A stretch of 64,000 nucleotides of DNA from Palsa-147 sp049279675 (GTDB lineage: Bacteria; Acidobacteriota; Terriglobia; Acidiferrales; UBA7541). The stretch lies in NCBI GenBank assembly GCA_049279675.1, contig JBAPOP010000130.1:10579-74578 (forward strand). Direction: 5' to 3'. Position 1 is the first letter of the stretch. Each line of letters starts with the position of its first letter. The notes under the pieces were generated by a model. The model saw nothing but the letters and a program-made list of their open reading frames with translations, was not told the DNA's origin and searched no databases. The position numbers were made by a program, and so were the translations under genes. Shown here piece after piece: positions 44,039 through 52,767 of the stretch.

Positions 44039-44986
44039 GTGTCGCCCCGACGAGCATCTGAAGCCCAATCCAAGAAAGCGTTAGCGCCTAAACACGGGCG
44101 CGGAAAACTGTCGCGCGCCTCCGCAGCCAAGCGAGCAAACGCCAAACAAACCAATCGCCGCGCTGGCGAACTCTTCGGAGATTTGATCGCCCTGCAAGCC
44201 CAATTGCGCGCCCCCGGCGGTTGCCCGTGGGATCGCGAGCAAACGCACGCCACCCTCCGCACGTTCCTCCTCGAAGAAACTCACGAAGTCCTCGATGCAA
44301 TGGAGAGCGGCGACGCGAAGGAATTTTCATCAGAACTCGGCGACCTCCTCCTCCAAATCGTTTTTCACTCTCTCATCGCCTCGGAAACTCATCAATTCGA
44401 CATTCGCGACGTCATCGAATCTGTCCACACGAAAATGGTCCGCCGCCATCCGCACGTTTTCGGTGGCGTCAAAGTCTCCACATCCACACAAGTCCTAAAA
44501 AATTGGGAGCGCCTAAAAGCCGAAGAAAAGAAATCGTCGTCGGGCGGCAAAGCGCCGCTCCCCGAATCGCTCCTCGACGGCATTCCGCGCTCGCTCCCCG
44601 CATTAATGGAAGCGAATCAACTCACGCGCCGCGCCGCGAAAATCGGCTTCGACTGGGAGAAATTAGAAGACATCCTCGCGAAGCTCGCCGAAGAAGCCAA
44701 CGAACTGCGCGCCGAAATTTCAAAAACGCCGAAACGCGAGAATGGCAAGAATGGCACCGCTAACGCCGCTATCGAAGAAGAAGTCGGCGATCTTCTCTTC
44801 GCCGCAGCCAACATCGGGCGATTCCTCGGCCTCGACCCGGAAATCGCCCTCCTAAAGGCGAATCGAAAATTCAAGCGCCGCTTCCAATGGATGGAAAAAG
44901 AAGCGCAGCATCGCGGCGCCGCGTTAGCGGAAACGGATCGTGCGCAAATGGAAGAGCTATGGAACGACTCGAAGCAGCCCCGGTGA
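44039..44986 (+). CDS. mazG: MazG nucleoside triphosphate pyrophosphohydrolase
   Basis: The 315-residue protein has two MazG domains. The first starts at LRAPGGCPWDREQTHATL near 57-74 with LEETHEVLDAMESGD and ELGDLLLQIVFH; the second has LAEEANELRAEI and EEEVGDLLFAAANIGRFLGLDPE. It hydrolyses NTPs to NMP and pyrophosphate, clearing damaged nucleotides. The start is GTG 44039; the first ~40 residues are a basic, Lys/Ala-rich extension not seen in model MazG. Its end overlaps the GNAT gene by 28 nt. Confidence 0.93.
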   Translation: MSPRRASEAQSKKALAPKHGRGKLSRASAAKRANAKQTNRRAGELFGDLIALQAQLRAPGGCPWDREQTHATLRTFLLEETHEVLDAMESGDAKEFSSELGDLLLQIVFHSLIASETHQFDIRDVIESVHTKMVRRHPHVFGGVKVSTSTQVLKNWERLKAEEKKSSSGGKAPLPESLLDGIPRSLPALMEANQLTRRAAKIGFDWEKLEDILAKLAEEANELRAEISKTPKRENGKNGTANAAIEEEVGDLLFAAANIGRFLGLDPEIALLKANRKFKRRFQWMEKEAQHRGAALAETDRAQMEELWNDSKQPR

Positions 44987-45798
44987 GCCCGGTTCCCGTC
45001 GAAATCCGCCACTGCCGCACCATCGCGGAATACGAAGAATGCGTCCGCCTCGAACGCATCACTTGGGGCCAGGGAATCCTCGTCCCGACCGCGATCTTCG
45101 CCGTCGCGCAGGAAACCGGCGGCCAAATCCTCGGCGCCTACGCTGGAAACCAAATGGTCGGATTCACCCTCGCACTCGCCGGCGTTCACGATGGCCGCCC
45201 GTTCCTCCACTCGCACATGACGGCCGTCCTCGAAGCTTTTCGCGATCATGGCGTCGGCCGCAGGCTCAAGCTCTTTCAGCGCCAGGACGCGCTCGCCCGC
45301 GGCTTCCCGCTTGTCGAATGGACCTTCGATCCTCTCGAACTCAAAAACGCGCATTTTAATTTCATGCGCCTCGGCGCCATCGCGCGCCGCTTCATTCCCA
45401 ATTTTTACGGCATCACGGAAAGCCCGCTCCATGCAGGCATGCCCACCGATCGTCTCGTAGCCGAATGGTGGCTCGATTCACCGCGCGTCAACTCGCTGCT
45501 GGCCGCGTCCACCGAGAGCCGCGGGCACGAAACGCAATCGCAGGCGCAGCCTCAGCCACACCTCGTGCAGCTCGCCCAGGCCGCCAAAATTTCCGTGCCA
45601 CTGAACATCTCGGAATTAAGACTTCGCGATCGCGCCGCCGCGCAACGCATCCAATCGGAAGTTCGCGAGCAATTCGAATCTTTGTTCGCGAAAGGCTACG
45701 CTGCAACAGGCATCGCGACGAGCGGCGCATCGGCCGAATACGACCTTCAACCCGTCGCTTCCGTCGCGGCGGAAATTTTCCCGGCGAATCAGCGCTAA
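44959..45798 (+). CDS. GNAT-family acyltransferase, COG3375-like
   Basis: The 279-residue protein starts at ATG 44959 (GGAAG before it), inside the mazG 3' end. Residues 12-165 form a GNAT domain (IAEYEECVRLERITWG, GAYAGNQMVGFTLAL, HSHMTAVLEAFRDHGVGRRLKLFQ - split here - and WTFDPLELKNAHFNFMRLG). This form is a common neighbour of menC-like genes and includes succinyl-CoA:amino acid N-succinyltransferases. Residues from about 190 are Gln-rich, then a second small domain. The next gene is a menC-like racemase, 35 nt downstream. Confidence 0.85.
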   Translation: MERLEAAPVSPVPVEIRHCRTIAEYEECVRLERITWGQGILVPTAIFAVAQETGGQILGAYAGNQMVGFTLALAGVHDGRPFLHSHMTAVLEAFRDHGVGRRLKLFQRQDALARGFPLVEWTFDPLELKNAHFNFMRLGAIARRFIPNFYGITESPLHAGMPTDRLVAEWWLDSPRVNSLLAASTESRGHETQSQAQPQPHLVQLAQAAKISVPLNISELRLRDRAAAQRIQSEVREQFESLFAKGYAATGIATSGASAEYDLQPVASVAAEIFPANQR

Positions 45799-45833
45799 GA
45801 TATTCCCGGCATCGCGAGAGGAACCGAGCTTTC

Positions 45834-46940
45834 ATGCGCTTGAAAAAGGCCTGCCTGCGGGAAATTCATCTAGACCTGATCGCGCCGTTCCAAACCAGCT
45901 TCGGCGCCTCGCACCATCGCCGCATCCTTCTCGTCGAAGTTGATGTCGATGGCGTATCCGGCTGGGGCGAAGTCGTCGCCGGCGAAGATCCCTTTTATTC
46001 CTACGAAACGGTCGAAACCGCCTGGCACATTCTCAGCGATCACATCTGGCCAATGCTAAAACTTCGCGAATTCAGCGCCGCTCGCGAAGTCTTCGATCTC
46101 CTCGCGCCCATCCGCGGCCACAACATGGCGAAAGCCGGAATCGAATCCGCCATCTGGGACGCCGAAGCGAAAATCCGCAATACGCCTCTCTGGAAATTGC
46201 TCGATGGCACGCGCCCCGAAATTCCATGCGGCGTTTCCATCGGCATCCAGCCGAGCATCGAGGAGCTTCTCGCGAAGGTCGAAAAGGAACTAGCCGCCGG
46301 CTACCAGCGCATAAAAATAAAAATCAAGCCCGGCTGGGATATTCAGCCGGTCCAGGCTCTGCGCAATCGCTGGCCGCGCATTCGCCTGATGGTTGACGCG
46401 AACTCCGCCTATCGCCTCGAGGACGCGCCGCACCTGAAAACTCTCGACCCGTTCTATCTCATCATGATCGAGCAACCGCTCGGCTGGGACGACATTTACG
46501 ATCACGCTAAGCTTCAGAAGCAGCTCGAAACGCCAATCTGCCTCGACGAGTCCATCCACTCCGTAGCCGACGCGCGCATCGCTATCGAAATCGGCGCCTG
46601 CCAGATCATCAATATCAAAATGGGTCGCGTCGGCGGGCACACAGCCGCTCGCCGCGTTCACGACGTCTGCAAGGAGAAAGGAATTCCGGTGTGGTGCGGC
46701 GGCATGCTCGAATCCGGCATCGGCCGCGCGCAAAATATCGCGCTCTCGACGCTCCCGAATTTCATTCTTCCCGGCGATATCTCCGCCAGCCGCCGCTATT
46801 GGACCGAGGACATCATCACTCCCGAAGTCGAAGTCACGCCGCAGGGCACCATCAAAGTGCCAACGAGTCCCGGCATCGGTTACGAGCCGCGCCTCGATCG
46901 CATCGAATCTTTAACGCAACGAAAGGTGACGCTCACCTAA
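45834..46940 (+). CDS. o-Succinylbenzoate synthase / N-succinylamino acid racemase family
   Basis: The 368-residue enolase-superfamily protein keeps all catalytic parts: KIK at 163-165, metal ligands Asp188 (VDAN), Glu213 (IEQP) and Asp238 (LDES), and Lys262 (NIKMGRVGG). It could act as MenC in menaquinone synthesis or as an N-acylamino acid racemase; many members do both. No other men gene is present, while a GNAT acyltransferase lies directly upstream, which favours the racemase role. GAGAGGAAC precedes ATG 45834. Confidence 0.9.
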   Translation: MRLKKACLREIHLDLIAPFQTSFGASHHRRILLVEVDVDGVSGWGEVVAGEDPFYSYETVETAWHILSDHIWPMLKLREFSAAREVFDLLAPIRGHNMAKAGIESAIWDAEAKIRNTPLWKLLDGTRPEIPCGVSIGIQPSIEELLAKVEKELAAGYQRIKIKIKPGWDIQPVQALRNRWPRIRLMVDANSAYRLEDAPHLKTLDPFYLIMIEQPLGWDDIYDHAKLQKQLETPICLDESIHSVADARIAIEIGACQIINIKMGRVGGHTAARRVHDVCKEKGIPVWCGGMLESGIGRAQNIALSTLPNFILPGDISASRRYWTEDIITPEVEVTPQGTIKVPTSPGIGYEPRLDRIESLTQRKVTLT

Positions 46941-46954
46941 ATGCCGAGCATCTC

Positions 46955-46980
46955 CGTAGGGGCGTCCGCCGCGGCGGACT
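46955..46980. repeat. REP-like palindrome
   Basis: CGTAGGGGCG then GTCCGCC-GC-GGCGGAC, directly after the racemase gene and before the EamA gene. Confidence 0.6.
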
Positions 46981-47005
46981 GCTCCCAAACCTTGTTTAAC
47001 CGCAC

Positions 47006-47926
47006 ATGAAAAAACAACCGCCCAAACCCCTCCTCCTCTTCACCATGCTCTCCCTCATGGTTTTGATCTGGACCGTCAATTTCATCGCCGCAAAAATCGC
47101 GTTCCGTCACATGCCCGTGATGATGCTCGTGGCGTCGCGCCTCGAATTCGCCGCAATAATCATGTCGGTAATTTATTTCTTCACGCCGCGCCACACGAAG
47201 CTCGATCGCCGCGATATCAAAACCTTCATCCTGCTCGGCATTTTCGGCGTCTTGATTAATCAAGGCGGGTTTTCGCTCGGCTTGAAATACACCACCGTCG
47301 GCCATTCCGCCATCATCATCGCCATCGCGCCCGTCGTCGTCATGCTCCTCGCCGGGCTTTCCGGCCTCGAAAGCATTTCGCGTGGCAAAATTATTGGCAT
47401 GGCCCTCTGCTTCATCGGTGTCCTCATCCTCGCTTCCGAAAATGGTTTCGCTTCGTTCGGCGCCGGCACGATCAAAGGCGATCTCATCACTGGCGCGAGC
47501 GTTGCGGGCTATTCGATCTACGCCGTTTTAGCCAAACGAGTGGTCAATCGCTATGACACTGTCACGATGAACTATTTCAATTTCCTCGTCGCAGCGGTCT
47601 GCCTCTTGCCGCTCGCGATCTATGAATGGACACATCTCGATTGGGGCAGCGTCGGCTGGGCTGGCTGGGCGGGACTTGCTTACATGGCGGCGCTGAGTTC
47701 GGTCGTCGGCTACTTGATTTACTATTGGGCACTGCGCCACATGGACGCATCGCGTCTCGCCGCCACAACCTATATCGAGCCGATCCTCGCCATGATCCTC
47801 GGCGTAATTTTCCTCGGAGAACATTTCACCGGCCACCTGCTAACCGGCGGCGCCCTGGTCCTCACCGGCGTCTACATCACCGAACGCAGCATGGGCGACA
47901 ATGCCCTCCCTCCCGAACCCGCCTAA
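47006..47926 (+). CDS. EamA/DMT-superfamily transporter
   Basis: The 306-residue protein has ten hydrophobic helices in two EamA repeats (about 10-140 and 157-295), with NFIAAKIAFRHMPVMMLVASR in the first and YIEPILAMILGVIFLGEHFTG in the second, as in RhaT/YdcZ-type drug/metabolite exporters. Substrate unknown; its position after the GNAT-racemase pair would fit amino acid or N-acyl amino acid movement, but this is a guess. ATG 47006 begins right after CGCAC with no strong ribosome-binding site. Confidence 0.9.
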   Translation: MKKQPPKPLLLFTMLSLMVLIWTVNFIAAKIAFRHMPVMMLVASRLEFAAIIMSVIYFFTPRHTKLDRRDIKTFILLGIFGVLINQGGFSLGLKYTTVGHSAIIIAIAPVVVMLLAGLSGLESISRGKIIGMALCFIGVLILASENGFASFGAGTIKGDLITGASVAGYSIYAVLAKRVVNRYDTVTMNYFNFLVAAVCLLPLAIYEWTHLDWGSVGWAGWAGLAYMAALSSVVGYLIYYWALRHMDASRLAATTYIEPILAMILGVIFLGEHFTGHLLTGGALVLTGVYITERSMGDNALPPEPA

Positions 47927-47939
47927 TCCCGGGTGAGAG

Positions 47940-47978
47940 CCCCCGCATTCATGTGGGGGAGGAGCGCTTTAGCGCTCC
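47940..47978. repeat. Two adjacent short palindromes
   Basis: CCCCCGCA/TGTGGGGG (47940-47959) is followed directly by GGAGCGC-TTTA-GCGCTCC (47961-47978); GCGCTTTAGCGC recurs at about 48003. No T-run follows, so these look like repeat elements rather than a terminator, though they lie right after the EamA stop. Confidence 0.5.
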
Positions 47979-48087
47979 GGAAGAAATCTTGCTTACGATC
48001 ATGCGCTTTAGCGCTGGCCTGCGAGAAATCCCCGAGGCTACAATTTGAGTCCGCCAAGCTTCTCGCTCCAGAACGGAGGCACCACCC

Positions 48088-48738
48088 ATGTCATTCGTAA
48101 TCACCGCCACGGTTACCTGCTACCTCCTCCCCGACGACGGCACCGCCGCCCGCACCGAATTCCTCGCCCATCTTCTCAATCCCGGCGAGACGTGGATCAC
48201 TGCCTACGCCTTCACCTTGCCGGACATGATCCAGGACCTGCTCCAGGCGCACAAACAGGGCGTCCCTCTTCACATTTATCTCGACTACAGCCAATCCACC
48301 GGCAACACCGAGCATCCGCTCATTCAGCAACTCGTCACCGCCGGAGTCGAAGTCACCATCGGCACATCGCCCGCCGGCTCGCGCTTCATCTGCCACACCA
48401 AAGGCATCGTCTCCGACCCAGGCACAAAGACCGGTTCAGTCTGGTGCTGGGAAGGCTCGACGAATTTTTCCGTAAGCGCGTGGCAACAAGTCAACACCGC
48501 GCTCGTCTTCGCGTCGCAGCAATGGCGCAATGAATTCGTCGCCCAATTCGAAGCCCTGCGCGATTTCGCCTGGTCGCAAGAGCGCAATCTGCAGTTAATG
48601 TCCGCGCCGCCGCCCGACCTCGGCGCCGCTCCCGCAGCCAGCCGCGCCCGTTACGGCCTCAAGCCCGAGCCCGACCCCAGCGCCAAAGCCGGCCACGGCG
48701 GCCACGCCACTCCCCAAGCAGGGAAGCCAAAACAATAA
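48088..48738 (+). CDS. Phospholipase D-like nuclease, single HKD motif
   Basis: The 216-residue protein carries one HKD motif, HTKGIVSD near 110-117 followed by WEGSTNFSVSA, after a domain with ITAYAFTLPDMIQDLL and HIYLDYSQST. Single-HKD members such as Nuc act as dimers and cut DNA or phosphodiesters. No signal peptide is visible, so it should be cytoplasmic. The C-terminal 45 residues are Ala/Pro/Gly-rich and probably disordered. GGAGG (48073-48077) precedes the ATG. Neighbours give no functional hint. Confidence 0.87.
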   Translation: MSFVITATVTCYLLPDDGTAARTEFLAHLLNPGETWITAYAFTLPDMIQDLLQAHKQGVPLHIYLDYSQSTGNTEHPLIQQLVTAGVEVTIGTSPAGSRFICHTKGIVSDPGTKTGSVWCWEGSTNFSVSAWQQVNTALVFASQQWRNEFVAQFEALRDFAWSQERNLQLMSAPPPDLGAAPAASRARYGLKPEPDPSAKAGHGGHATPQAGKPKQ

Positions 48739-48812
48739 TTCTGCGAGCAACCGTTGCGTCCGCGACTCGCACAAAAATCCACATCAGACAAGATGAGCGC
48801 GGAGAAGCCAAT

Positions 48813-48920
48813 CGTAGCGCCGGCATCCTGCCGGCGTTTTACTGCCCCGTTCCTCGCACAACCAAGCCCAACTGGAATAGCCCCGAACCTCTTGTAGCGC
48901 CGAGCTTCGGCCCGGCACGC
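48813..48920. repeat. Two REP-like palindromes
   Basis: The first (48813-48840) reads CGTAGCGCCGGCA-TCC-TGCCGGCG, the second (48892-48920) is a weaker copy, TTGTAGCGCCGAGC-TTCG-GCCCGGC. Both lie in the 253-nt gap before the protease-like gene; nothing else is visible there. Confidence 0.65.
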
Positions 48921-48991
48921 TCCGTAACGCGCGCCCGCAGGTTTTTATTGTTGCTATCTTCTCATTCCGCTAATATTCGCCCGGTCGATTT

Positions 48992-50572
48992 ATGCATAGC
49001 TTCGAATTCATGCCGGTCCGCGCCAGAACAATCGCAGCCGCGATCCTTCTCGTAGCGCTGTTTCCAGCGCTGCCCGCGCAAGCCCAAGAAAACGGCGCTC
49101 CAACACCGCAATCTGCAGGAGGCGTTCCAGCTGCCCCATCCAAATTTCGCGTCGTCCGATCCATTTCCGGCACAAAAGGGTCCGTGAAATCGGGCGAGTT
49201 CGTCATCGAAGATCCGCGAACTGTTTTTTATCTCCCGGCGGATCGGCAGGTGATCATCTATTTCGAGTGGGAGGGCCCGGTCGGGAAGCATCATTTCGAG
49301 GCTTTGTGGAAGGATCCGGCTGGCAAAGTCTCGGCGATCTCCGACTTCGACTATGATGCAGCGGCGAACCGATTCGGCGGCTACTGGAAGCTCGCGCTCG
49401 CCGATGATTCGCCAACAGGAATGTGGTCTCTCGAAGCTCGCGTGGACGGCGAAACCACGGGAACGCACGCGTTCGAAGTTGTTTCCGCTCCTCGGCCTGA
49501 AAATTTGCCCTCTGTTCGTGCGCCGGCGACACCCGCGGAAATCTATGCCAAGGCCAGCGCCGCGAGCGTTTTCATCCAAAAGCTCGGCGTAAACGGCGAA
49601 CAACTCAGCGTGGGCTCGGGCTTTCTCGTGAGCGACGGCGTTGTCGTCACAGCTTTTCAAGTGATAGATGGCGCGAGCAAATTGCGCGTGATTCTCGGCG
49701 ATGGCCGCCACGTTGTTGTCGACGATGTCGCCGCGTGGAACCGCCGCGGTGATTGGGTAGTTCTTAGGGTGCCTGCGGACAACTTGCCGGTTCTCCTGCG
49801 AGCGAAAGTTGACTCGTGGAACGTCGGCGACCGCTGCTTCGCGCTCGATTCGCCCTCCGAGGGAAGCCGGTCGCTCGCCGCAGGAACCGTCACTGGGAAA
49901 GGAAGCGTTCCCGGGGCCGGCGAACGCATCAACATCTCGATGTTTTTGAGCGATGCGGGAATCGGTTCGCCTCTCGTGGACGAATACGGTGACGTCATCG
50001 GATTGATCGGCGGTCGGCTGGTTCCCGGAGTGAGCGCTCTTGAAGCCGCGACGGCCGGTTATACGGAACTCGTCGGCACGGCAACTTTTTCTGCGGGTAG
50101 CTTAGCGGTTCCCATCACCGTCATTCCAACCGCGGCAGACGGAAAATCCGCATCTCTTGCGGAGTTGGCTCGTACAGGGCAGTTCATTTCTCAGGTAAAC
50201 GCGAAGGACGCTGTGATCTACGGCATGTTCACCTCGCGCGTCGAGTGGACGAACGGATTCGTTCGCGCGCCGAATGGAAGAACCACATTTTCACGCAACG
50301 ATGCCAACTTGTTCGTCGTGATTAGTTGGCAGATCGCCGCGACAACTCAATCCAAAAAGAAAACACTCGGCATGACAGCGCTACGCGTCTACGACGTTGA
50401 CAATCAACTGCGCGCCGCGGGCGACCCTCAGAAAGTTCAACGAAGCCCCAATTCCGCGACCCAAACCGTCGCCAAATTATCGCTCGCCAACCTCCCGCCG
50501 GGCATCTACCGCGCCGACGTCCTCTTCAATGACGACATCGCCTGGCGCGGCTTCTTTCGCGTCACGCCGTAA
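48992..50572 (+). CDS. Exported trypsin/HtrA-fold protein, predicted pseudoprotease
   Basis: The 526-residue protein has a signal peptide (about 8-31, AQA-QE). Residues 185-380 have the HtrA/S1C pattern: VGSGFLVSDGVVVTAFQVIDGA, GDWVVLRV and DAGIGSPLVDEYGDVIGLIGG. Where the triad should be, His is Gln223, Asp is kept (Asp254) and Ser is Ile324, so it should not cut peptide bonds. An N-terminal beta domain (50-165) and a C-terminal beta domain (about 395-526) flank it. No PDZ domain. It may be a binding or scaffold protein. Confidence 0.8.
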   Translation: MHSFEFMPVRARTIAAAILLVALFPALPAQAQENGAPTPQSAGGVPAAPSKFRVVRSISGTKGSVKSGEFVIEDPRTVFYLPADRQVIIYFEWEGPVGKHHFEALWKDPAGKVSAISDFDYDAAANRFGGYWKLALADDSPTGMWSLEARVDGETTGTHAFEVVSAPRPENLPSVRAPATPAEIYAKASAASVFIQKLGVNGEQLSVGSGFLVSDGVVVTAFQVIDGASKLRVILGDGRHVVVDDVAAWNRRGDWVVLRVPADNLPVLLRAKVDSWNVGDRCFALDSPSEGSRSLAAGTVTGKGSVPGAGERINISMFLSDAGIGSPLVDEYGDVIGLIGGRLVPGVSALEAATAGYTELVGTATFSAGSLAVPITVIPTAADGKSASLAELARTGQFISQVNAKDAVIYGMFTSRVEWTNGFVRAPNGRTTFSRNDANLFVVISWQIAATTQSKKKTLGMTALRVYDVDNQLRAAGDPQKVQRSPNSATQTVAKLSLANLPPGIYRADVLFNDDIAWRGFFRVTP

Positions 50573-51485
50573 AGGTGCTTTGACACACGCCGGCTCTACT
50601 TCGATTCAGAGCTTCGAGGCCCCCGCGTCCGGTGATTCACGCCCATGCCTATCGCATTCGCCGGACGATTCAATTTCGTCTGCGGATCCAAATCATCTTT
50701 TGAAAATAATCGTTTCCTTAAAAAATCTCGGCAGTCTGTCCACATCGCCACGCTCTTTCATCTCGCCCCGCACCGTGCTAGCGTAAATGGAGCGTGAACA
50801 GATATTCCAATTCGACCGCTGTATGGAGCAGCGAAAAATCTCAGCTGCACCGCGCCTATTTCCCGGCGAGTAGGCACGTCCGAGGAGTTCGCCCGAAAAT
50901 TGGAACTTGCCTAAGCAGTTCTGAAAATTCCGGCCTCTCCCAAAAATTCATCTCAGACGCGATCAGCGCACGGCCTCCGAGATCGACATTTGCAAGCAAA
51001 TTGCCGCCCACTCGACGCGCCGCCACCACCATTCTAATCGGTACACCAAAACGATTAAAATTCGCCGTAATCCCAACAAAACAAACGTCACGGGCGGGTT
51101 CTAATCGGTACAGAAAAGGGGGGTCTCAACACCCGCTCCGCGCCCGTTCCAGTGGCGCCGGATCGGCCCGCCCTGAGCCTCGAAGAGCATCTTGCCAACG
51201 AATTTCGGCCCCGCTCAGCTCGCGTAAAATCACCGGCGAGACGCCGATGCCACGACGAGCCGAGAGTACTTTTCTAACCGGGACACCAAAACAATTAGAA
51301 TTCACCGTAACTCACAGAAAACAAACACCAGCAAGCATTTCTAACCGGGACACGAATAGTGGGTTTGGTGACGCCCGATTAGACCGGTTTTCCGTCGCCA
51401 ATCGTTTACCCACAGGGCATTCATTGACACGTCCGAATGCCAATGCTAGCTTCCCGCGCCTGCCATTCGCGAGGAAAACCAACCC
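50573..51485. other. 913-nt gene-free stretch
   Basis: The longest gap in the window. A long open frame (50794-51489) runs through it on +, but its product is Ser/Arg/Pro-rich with no fold signs and no ribosome-binding site. The stretch is less GC-rich in places and holds a twice-repeated module at 51032-51365. Confidence 0.6.
51032..51365 (+). repeat. Twice-repeated ~95-nt module with paired 12-mers
   Basis: A 12-mer TTCTAA(T/C)CGG(T/G)A occurs four times, at 51032, 51099, 51272 and 51339. The spacing is 67, 173 and 67 nt, so two modules of about 95 nt lie 240 nt apart. Within them CACCAAAAC, ATTAAAATTC/ATTAGAATTC and AAAACAAAC blocks are also shared. Copies differ at about a quarter of positions, so this is an old duplication or two insertions of one element. 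Confidence 0.7.
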
Positions 51486-52556
51486 ATGACCGCGCCCTCA
51501 TCCCCGAAACGCATCGCCATCATTCCCGGCGACGGCATCGGCAAAGAAGTCATCCCCGAAGCCGTAAAGGTTGTTCAAGCCGCCATAGCTCGCGCTGGAA
51601 CGAAACTTGAAATTACGAATCTCGATTGGGGCGCCGACCGCTTCCTCCGCGACGGCACCACGCTTCCCGCCGATGCGCCCGAAATGTTCCGCCGCGATTT
51701 CGATGCGATTCTTCTCGGTGCGATGGGCGATCCGCGCGTGCCCTCCAATCAACACGCCGCCGACATTCTTCTCGGCCTGCGATTCAAGCTCGATCTCTAC
51801 GTGAACGTTCGCCCGTGCGTCCTTCTCGATCCGCGGCTCACGCCGCTGCGCGATCGCACCGAACGCGACATTAATTTTGTCGTCTTCCGCGAAAACACCG
51901 AAGGCTCCTACGTTGGCATGGGCGGAATTTTCAAGAAGGGCACGCCTGATGAAATTGCCACGCAGGAAGACGTGAACACATACAAAGGCGTCGAGCGAAT
52001 TCTGCGTTACGCCTTCGAGTACGCGCGCAGTAACAAACTAACGAAGCTCTGCATGAGCGATAAATCGAACGCGCTTGCCTTCGGCCACGATCTCTGGCAG
52101 CGGCTTTTCAAAAAAATGCGCACCGAGTATCCGGAAATTCAGTCGAGCCATCAGTTCATTGATAATTTATTGATGCAAATTATTCGCGACCCTTCGCAAT
52201 TCCAGGTGATCGTGACGTGCAATATGTTCGGCGACATCGCGAGTGACGTCGGCGCGCAAATCGCCGGCGGCCTCGGCCTCGCGCCTTCAGGAAATATTCA
52301 TCCCGGGCAAGTTTCAATGTTCGAGCCCGTCCACGGCTCCGCGCCGACAATCGCCGGAAAAAACGAAGCGAATCCGATGGGCTCAGTCCTGACAGGCGCA
52401 ATGATGCTCGATTATCTAGGCCTGCCGGAGCCCGCACAGCGCATCAACGCCGCCGTCCGCGCCGCTCTCAGGGAAGGAAAGACCACTCCCGATCTCGGCG
52501 GCTCGCTAGGCACGCGCGAATGCGGCGACTGGCTAGCAACTTTCGTAGCGAAATAA
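51486..52556 (+). CDS. Isopropylmalate/isocitrate dehydrogenase-family protein
   Basis: The 356-residue protein is a decarboxylating beta-hydroxyacid dehydrogenase: IAIIPGDGIGKEV near 10-22, RENTEGSYVG near 134-143, DKSNAL, NMFGDIASDVGAQIAGGLGLAPSGN and EPVHGSAPTIAGKNEANP. The family includes LeuB, isocitrate, homoisocitrate and tartrate dehydrogenases; the RENTEG form and the KKGTPDEIATQ insert do not settle which. No leuA, leuCD or ilv genes are beside it. ATG 51486 follows GAGGAAAACC. Confidence 0.9.
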   Translation: MTAPSSPKRIAIIPGDGIGKEVIPEAVKVVQAAIARAGTKLEITNLDWGADRFLRDGTTLPADAPEMFRRDFDAILLGAMGDPRVPSNQHAADILLGLRFKLDLYVNVRPCVLLDPRLTPLRDRTERDINFVVFRENTEGSYVGMGGIFKKGTPDEIATQEDVNTYKGVERILRYAFEYARSNKLTKLCMSDKSNALAFGHDLWQRLFKKMRTEYPEIQSSHQFIDNLLMQIIRDPSQFQVIVTCNMFGDIASDVGAQIAGGLGLAPSGNIHPGQVSMFEPVHGSAPTIAGKNEANPMGSVLTGAMMLDYLGLPEPAQRINAAVRAALREGKTTPDLGGSLGTRECGDWLATFVAK

Positions 52557-52575
52557 TCAAATGTATTCGACAGGC

Positions 52576-52767
52576 GGGTGGCGCATCCTTCGCGGAGCGA
52601 AGGGCGCGGGTTTTGGTGTCGCTCAGGCTTGCCCGTAATAATAATTCGGGCGTCGCGCGCCTTTGGGAACTGCGGGTGCCGCATCCTTTGCGCAGCGAAG
52701 GGTGCGGGTTTTGGTGTTGCTCAGGCTTGCCCGTAATAATAATTCGGGCGTCGCGTACGTTTGGGAA
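52576..52767. repeat. Tandem pair of ~94-nt hairpin elements
   Basis: Two copies (52576-52669 and 52674-52767, period 98 nt) share over 85 of about 94 positions. Each contains CGCATCCTT/AAGGG(C/T)GCG (stem around GCG repeats) and CCCG-TAATAATAATT-CGGG. The second copy overlaps the 3' end of the rhomboid gene and provides its last codons and stop. Confidence 0.75.

Noticed and set aside
50794..51489. 231-codon + frame in the gene-free stretch
   Set aside because: No ribosome-binding site, Ser/Arg/Thr/Pro-rich, no membrane or fold signal. The internal repeat is in frame only because its 240-nt offset is a multiple of three.
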